This document shows positions 16,099-20,000 of a stretch of DNA of 20,000 bases, one piece after another. Within the stretch, counting starts at the first letter, position 1. The number at the start of each line of letters is the position of its first letter. Source of the stretch: Prorocentrum cordatum (Eukaryota > Sar > Dinophyceae > Prorocentrales > Prorocentraceae). The notes below the pieces were generated by a model. It did not search any database. It was given only the letters and a program-made list of their open reading frames with translations, and was not told the DNA's origin. The stretch lies in contig CAUYUJ010016356.1 in the NCBI GenBank assembly GCA_963575745.1, positions 136,570-156,569 of the forward strand, written 5' to 3'. The position numbers and the translations under genes were made by a program.

Positions 16099-16249
16099 TA
16101 ATGGGGGGGTCATAAATGGGGGGGTGGCGAGCGTGGTCCGAAAAGGTACCCAAACGGTACCTAAACGAGCCCCCTGGGGCTCCGGAGGGGCCCGAAAGGG
16201 GCACGAAAGGGGACCTTTTCTGACCCCCCCATTTGTGACCCCCCCATTA
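16099..16249. mobile_element. 151-bp terminal-inverted-repeat element
   Basis: TAATGGGGGGGTC, three bases, then AATGGGGGGGT on the left is mirrored on the right with about one mismatch in 28. A second block (GAAAAGGT, then CCC) is also inverted, offset by about 14 bases. No ORF. The outer TA could belong to a TA target duplication. Confidence 0.7.
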
Positions 16250-16303
16250 AGCCACGCCCAACTCATGCCGTCCTGTCTTCTCCGTCCCGCGTGCTGTGTC
16301 GGA

Positions 16304-16497
16304 GGCCCAGAAGTTGACACCAACACCAAGATCGGCGGTGTGCCTCCACCGAGGGAAGAAGATCCCGACCTCGGTGATGGTGGTAATATTCTGGCTTCCA
16401 AGGTGGCCAAACTATTACCACCAACACCGAAATCTGGGATCGTCTTCCCCCTGCGGAGGCAACCCCCTGTGTTGGCATTGGTGCCAATTTTTAGGCC
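16304..16497. mobile_element. Foldback element family F, copy 1
   Basis: Nearly the whole 194 bp is two complementary arms of about 85 bases: GGCC, then TTGACACCAACACC, GTGCCTCC, GAGGGAAGA, GATCCC and GGTGGTAATA on the left. The right arm is the reverse complement with scattered mismatches, closing in GGCC. Homologous to 16898-17072. Confidence 0.8.
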
Positions 16498-16554
16498 GCC
16501 AACTGTGGGATCGAGGATCGATGCTCTTTCGGGGCTGGACAGAACCCCCAACAG

Positions 16555-16700
16555 TGACACGTCGATTAGTGAATTGTCCGTTTTCGGTTCTCCAGAGGGC
16601 GCCGTGGCCGTCATTTTCCAGGTTTGCGCCCGCCAGGTTTGGGCCTCAGGTCGTTTTCACTAAACCACGTTGTGCTAAAGGGGGGTCTGTCCATCCCCGA
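16555..16700 (+). repeat. Dispersed repeat family 3, copy A
   Basis: Matches 17423-17550 in the same orientation: CCGTTTTCGGTTC, GAGAGGGCG-type string, GGCCGTCATTTT, a CCAGGT stretch, then GTCTGTCCA or TTTGTCCA. Minus-strand frames give similar peptides in both copies (KMTA.TPS.EPKT), so an ancient shared coding origin is possible but unproven. Confidence 0.65.
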
Positions 16701-16897
16701 CTCTTGGCAGCTCCTCCCCCGGAAGCCTCCGGGCCCTCGGACGGTTCGGCAGAGAGGTGGCGCCGGCATCGCTGCTGGGTAGCCGTCGGCGCCCGGGGGC
16801 CGTGCTCGGGCCCCGGGCCCGTCGCCAGACGACGTGGAGCGACAAAGCGGTCCCGTGGCTGGTGTCTGAAGCAGTGGCCAAGCGTCCTGGCGTCGCA

Positions 16898-17072
16898 GGC
16901 CTAGAGGTCGACACCAACACCAATATCGGCGGTGTTTCTCCACCGAGGGAAGAGGATCCCGATCTCGGTGATGGTGGTAATATTCTGGCTCCCAAAGTGA
17001 CCGAAATATTACCACCATCTTCCCCCTGTGGAGGCAGCCCCCTGTGTTGGTGTTGGTGCCAATTTCCGGGCC
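16898..17072. mobile_element. Foldback element family F, copy 2
   Basis: The second member, 175 bp, with the same arm sequence and GGCC ends. The right arm lacks about 20 bases near GATCCC, which accounts for the length difference. No clear target duplication flanks either copy. Confidence 0.8.
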
Positions 17073-17088
17073 TCCCATGGCGTGCCTG

Positions 17089-17262
17089 TAGGCCTACCGA
17101 ATAATGTTCTAAGAACATTTTTTGTGGTTTCCACGACATGTTCTTAGAACATTTTTCTGGCTGGGACAGTCTTGTTTGTACACGTCGGGTTGAATATTCT
17201 AAGAGCATTGTTTTTGTTCTTAGAACATTCTTGGGTTCTAATAACATGTCGTGGTAGGCCTA
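17089..17262. mobile_element. AT-rich inverted-repeat element with TGTTCTAAGAACA palindromes
   Basis: TAGGCCTACC at 17089 and GGTAGGCCTA ending at 17262 bound a 174-bp AT-rich insert. Inside are four variants of TGTTCTTAGAACA, and ACGACATGTT also recurs inverted. No ORF. It follows foldback copy 2 by 16 bases. Confidence 0.65.
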
Positions 17263-17422
17263 TAGAGATGCGGGGACGGTCGGTCCCTGCTCACGAGCAC
17301 AAAAGAAGCCCTAACCCTAATGACGCGATGAGGACGCGGCGTCGCTGAGGTCCCCGTCTTCGCATTAGGGATAATCCATCCGGGCGGTTCGGTTTGATGC
17401 ATTTGCAGAAACGACCCCCTAT

Positions 17423-17550
17423 CCCTGACGCAACTGGCCGTTTTCGGTTCGCGAGAGGGCGTCGCGGCCGTCATTTTTGCGGGTCCAGGTCCGTCGGTTT
17501 TGGTCCCAGCCCGTTTCCATTTGCTAATGGGAGGTTTGTCCACCGCCGAA
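17423..17550 (+). repeat. Dispersed repeat family 3, copy B
   Basis: The partner of 16555-16700, more GC-rich, about 75% similar by eye. Between it and the preceding element (17263-17422) lies only a CCCTAACCCTAA string with an inverted GCATTAGGG 70 bases on. Confidence 0.6.
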
Positions 17551-17558
17551 TCTGCGCT

Positions 17559-17866
17559 GCGGCGTGATCCTCCGACCCAGCCTGCACGGCGGAGGCACGC
17601 GTAGCCAACTGCGTGGACATTCGCGCGTAAGCTTGCCGCGCAGGGGCTCGTGTGAGCGCCTTCGTCTCCGCGCCGTGTGCCACGCGGGCGACCCCAAGCT
17701 CGCTGTGCCTTCTCGCGCAAGACCCGCTTCGTTGCGCCGCCGACGTCTGGGCGACGGAAGAGAACGAGGTCGACTGCGCCGACATTCGCGCGCAGGCCTT
17801 CCGCGTGAGGTCGCTCGTAAGCGTCTTCGCTTCCACTGCAACGTGCCTCGCTGGCGGCCCGCGTAG
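17559..17866 (+). repeat. Diverged 165-bp duplication
   Basis: GACATTCGCGCG followed by a CGCAGG, CTCGT and GCGTCTTCG-type pattern occurs at 17616 and again at 17781. Begins with GCGGCGTGATCCTCCGACCC (17559-17578), the exact reverse complement of 19573-19592. The + and - frames are open but unrecognised. Confidence 0.55.
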
Positions 17867-17876
17867 AATGGACATC

Positions 17877-18036
17877 CATGTCGAAGCACGCCCTGCTTGC
17901 CTCCAGGGAGCCCTGGGTTTCTTGGGTTTCGCTGGTTCTGCCATGGACAGCGTGACGCTCCCACACCAAAAACCAAGGGACGTCCTGGGGTGTCAGGGTT
18001 GGGTGTCATGTGGAGGTTTCTTGTGGTCGAGCTCCT
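17877..18036 (+). repeat. Dispersed repeat family 1, copy B
   Basis: The partner of 1904-2066 with the same block order and orientation. Left and right flanks differ from copy A, which places the edges. Confidence 0.8.
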
Positions 18037-18239
18037 ACTGTCGGCAGCGAGCGAGGGGGAAGTGAGAAGGAGATGGCCTTCTCAGAGGGTTCGGAAGTCC
18101 CCCGGCCTCCTGAGGAGTTCTCGAAGCGTTCCCCCCCGGACGCGAAAGGCCTCTCAGAAGGCGCGAGGGTTTCTGAGCAGTCCCGCCGCCCTCTCAGAAG
18201 GCCTTCTCCTTCTCGCTTCCCCCCACCCCCTCGCCGCCG

Positions 18240-18405
18240 AGCCGTGTGTGTGTGTGTGTGTGTGTGTTTTTGTGTTTGTGTTGTTCTGTGTTGTTTGTAT
18301 GTTTTTTTCCCTACAGTGTTTTTTTTGTGTGTTTTGTTGTGTGGATTTTTTTCCCCACAGTGTGTGTGTGTGTTTTTGTTGGGGTGTTTTCTCCAACAGA
18401 GTCTT
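18240..18405 (+). repeat. (GT)n region with three tandem acceptor-like sites
   Basis: A GT microsatellite (18243-18268) leads into TTTTTTTCCCTACAG, TTTTTTTCCCCACAG and TTTTCTCCAACAG at about 18317, 18360 and 18400, each a pyrimidine run plus YAG. What follows (18406-18560) is an Ala/Pro/Cys-rich open frame that could be an exon but matches nothing I know. Confidence 0.6.
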
Positions 18406-18561
18406 CTCGCGCAAGGCCCGCGGCGCTCCGCCGCCGGCGTCCGCTGCGGCGGCGCCCCTCGACGGGGCCCCGCAGGCGGCCCCCGCGGCGAGCACGGGGG
18501 GGGCGGCGGGCAGCTGCGGCTGCGCCGGCCACTGCCGGGCCCCCTGCCTCCCCCTGGCTCG

Positions 18562-18683
18562 AGGGGGGGGGGGGGAGGGGGGAGGGGGAGGGGGAGGGGG
18601 AGAGGAGGAGAGGAGGAGGAGGAGGAGGAGGAGGAGAGGAGGAGGAGGACGAGGAGGAGGAGGAGGAGGAGGAGGAGGAGGAC
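18562..18683 (+). repeat. G-run and (GGA)n tract opening module copy B
   Basis: Runs of G broken by single A grade into GGA triplets. It precedes the module core just as the GAT/GAG tract precedes copy A. Confidence 0.95.
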
Positions 18684-19396
18684 AGTGGAAGCTCAAAAGT
18701 CATCAACGATGTTGGATGAAACCCTTCCTCCAAGCTCCCTCTTCACAGGCCACTACAATGGTTCATTCCCACTGGGGGAACTGCCTCGTTGGAGGAGAAC
18801 TGTTTGAAGACCCTGAAGCAGCCTGAAGCATGCCAACGATTTTTTCTCGGGATTCCAACGCCACGGATCAACTTAACTGTTGCGTTTTGACGATCTTGAA
18901 CTGTGCCAGAACATCTTTCCTGGGACTTCAACACCGCGAACCAGCGTAACTGTTGCACCCCCATAATCCTAAATCCTTTCCAAACACCATTTCTGGTTTG
19001 TTGACCATGGGAACCCGTGAAACTCTTTCACATTTAAAAAAAAGCGAATGTGCGCGGCGCTAAGGCGAGAGCCACATGGTCAATAGGAGCCTCCCTCAAT
19101 CCGTGAAACTCCGGCAAATTGTTAAACGAATGTGCGCGGCGCAAAGGCGAGAGCCACATGTTGAAAACGACCCGCCTTCCATCTGTGAAGCTCTTTCAAA
19201 TTTACAAAACGAATGTGCGCGGCGGAAAGGTGAGAGCCACAAGTCGAAATCGACCCGCCCTCCGACTGTGAAACTGTTGACAATTTTAAGCTTCACGGTC
19301 ATAAGTGGTGAGGAAACTTCAGGCGAAACGCCCGGCTCGCCCAAAAAAATGGCCTCGGGGTGCGACACGGAGACGCTATGTAGAAGGCAAAGGAAT
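18684..19396 (+). repeat. Composite repeat module, copy B core
   Basis: Homologous to 3808-4493 in the same orientation. It has an extra copy of the TTCAACRCCRCGA to TAACTGTT segment (18920-18960). The array of about 80-bp units covers 18995-19300, with ATGTG at 19048, 19130 and 19213 (spacing 82 and 83). It ends with GGCGAAACGCC and TGGCCTCGGGGTGCGACA before (GGA)n. Confidence 0.8.
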
Positions 19397-19536
19397 GGAG
19401 GAGGAGGAGGAGGCGAAGGATGAAGAGGCGGAGGAGGAGAAGGAGAAGGAGGAGGAAGAAGAGGAGGAGGAGGAGGAGGAGGGGAAGGAGGAGGAGGAGG
19501 AGGAGGAGGTGGAGGAGGAGGAGGAGGAGGAGGACT
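19397..19536 (+). repeat. (GGA)n tract closing module copy B
   Basis: About 140 bases of GGA, with GAA and GTGGA interruptions. Same position relative to the core as 4497-4596. Confidence 0.95.
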
Positions 19537-19552
19537 ACGACCTTGGCCTCCC

Positions 19553-19720
19553 AGATGGGGTCCGAGCAGATGGGGTCGGAGGATCACGCCGCAACGCCGA
19601 GGCATCGTCGATGCGGCTTGATGTCGGGCCCGATTTTCTCCACCACGATGGCGCCGATGTGTCGCCGATGCATTGGCGATGCGGCGCGATCCCCCGACCC
19701 CATCTACTCGGACCCCATCT
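19553..19720. mobile_element. 168-bp foldback element
   Basis: AGATGGGGTCCGAG(C/T)AGA and TGGGGTCGG at the left are mirrored at the right with one mismatch over about 26. Complementarity continues inward (GGATCRCGCCGC, then GCATCG) to arms of about 62 bases. No ORF. The bases after it (19721-20000) show no gene, but near 19974 GATCCTCCGACCCC repeats part of an arm, so another member may start at the window edge. Confidence 0.75.
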
Positions 19721-20000
19721 AGGAGTCCTCTATACGATGGGTGTGGTTACGCTGGGGTGTGGTTTGCGATCGGCCCCGTTGGGCTTTAGGGCCCCCCCAC
19801 GCTGCGCCACTGGTGTGACGAGCCCTCGTCGGGGCGTGGCAGAGATCCCTGTCGAGGTCCTCGCCCGCCCCCCCTCTGGCGCGGGTTTCAATCCACACCC
19901 TTGGCGAACCACGCCCTTCGGAGTCGCCGAGAGGAGGATCGAGGAGGCGGAGGCTCAATGGGGCCGCCAACATGATCCTCCGACCCCACCTCCCCAGACA

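Noticed and set aside
15511-16614. Long minus-strand ORF of 367 codons and the overlapping + ORF of 397 codons
   Set aside because: Both owe their length to the (GGA)n tract, which is open in all frames. Only the 78-bp GH7 exon inside the + frame has protein-like conservation.
17309-17320. CCCTAACCCTAA, telomere-like
   Set aside because: Only two units and not followed by further repeats, so no evidence for an internal telomere.
13282-17627. A 15-base match GTGGACATTCGCGCG at 13282 and 17613
   Set aside because: A 15-mer match is not unlikely by chance in 20 kb, and the flanks do not align.
1-20000. Spliced leader RNA gene, tRNA, rRNA or CRISPR array
   Set aside because: I scanned by eye for the dinoflagellate leader (CCGTAGCCATTTTGGCTCAAG-like), for tRNA B-box GGTTCGA strings and for regularly spaced direct repeats with unique spacers. 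None was found; the 80-bp arrays lack unique spacers of constant size.

Overview
This window looks like nuclear DNA from a dinoflagellate, probably a thecate one. The evidence is indirect but consistent. Short exons with about 90% G/C at third codon positions sit in long repeat-filled introns. Inferred splice sites include GA-AG and GC-AG donors with a G after the acceptor. Intron ends carry AGG-type direct repeats. One exon belongs to a GH7 cellulase, a family known in dinoflagellates. I see no bacterial operons, Shine-Dalgarno sites, rRNA, tRNA or CRISPR. Most of the 20 kb is repeats and small mobile elements.

Bases 1-2488 hold the 3' part of a FAM13-like gene on the + strand, in three inferred exons (1-741, 2195-2248, 2444-2488). 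Intron 1 (742-2194) has swallowed a 172-bp tandem duplication, a minisatellite, an AT-rich MITE-like element and one copy of a dispersed repeat. Intron 2 (2249-2443) is inverted-repeat from end to end and is flanked by AGG. It looks like an introner, a transposable element that became an intron on insertion, and is the best mechanistic find here.

Bases 3000-5240 are simple repeats and a composite repeat module. The module has a purine-triplet tract, a core of about 680 bp carrying an array of about 80-bp units, then (GGA)n. It recurs in the same orientation at 18562-19536. Bases 5240-12975 contain several stretches with coding-like composition but shifting frames and no family I can name. They may be decayed genes, unrecognised exons or retroelement remnants. 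G21 and C23 homopolymers lie at 7158 and 9916.

Bases 12976-14690 are two head-to-tail copies of an 861-bp unit, each ending in (GTT)n, as expected of retroposons with microsatellite tails. Bases 15000-15905 contain a pentanucleotide satellite, a (TCC)n tract, a 78-bp GH7 cellulase exon (15647-15724) and a (GGA)n tract. The two complementary tracts bracket the exon.

Bases 16099-17866 and 19553-19720 hold at least five foldback or terminal-inverted-repeat elements of 150-195 bp. Two are copies of one family, and another shares an exact 20-mer with a site 2 kb away. The two recognised genes have no evident functional link. The common theme is remodelling of introns and intergenic DNA by small inverted-repeat elements and purine-rich simple repeats.
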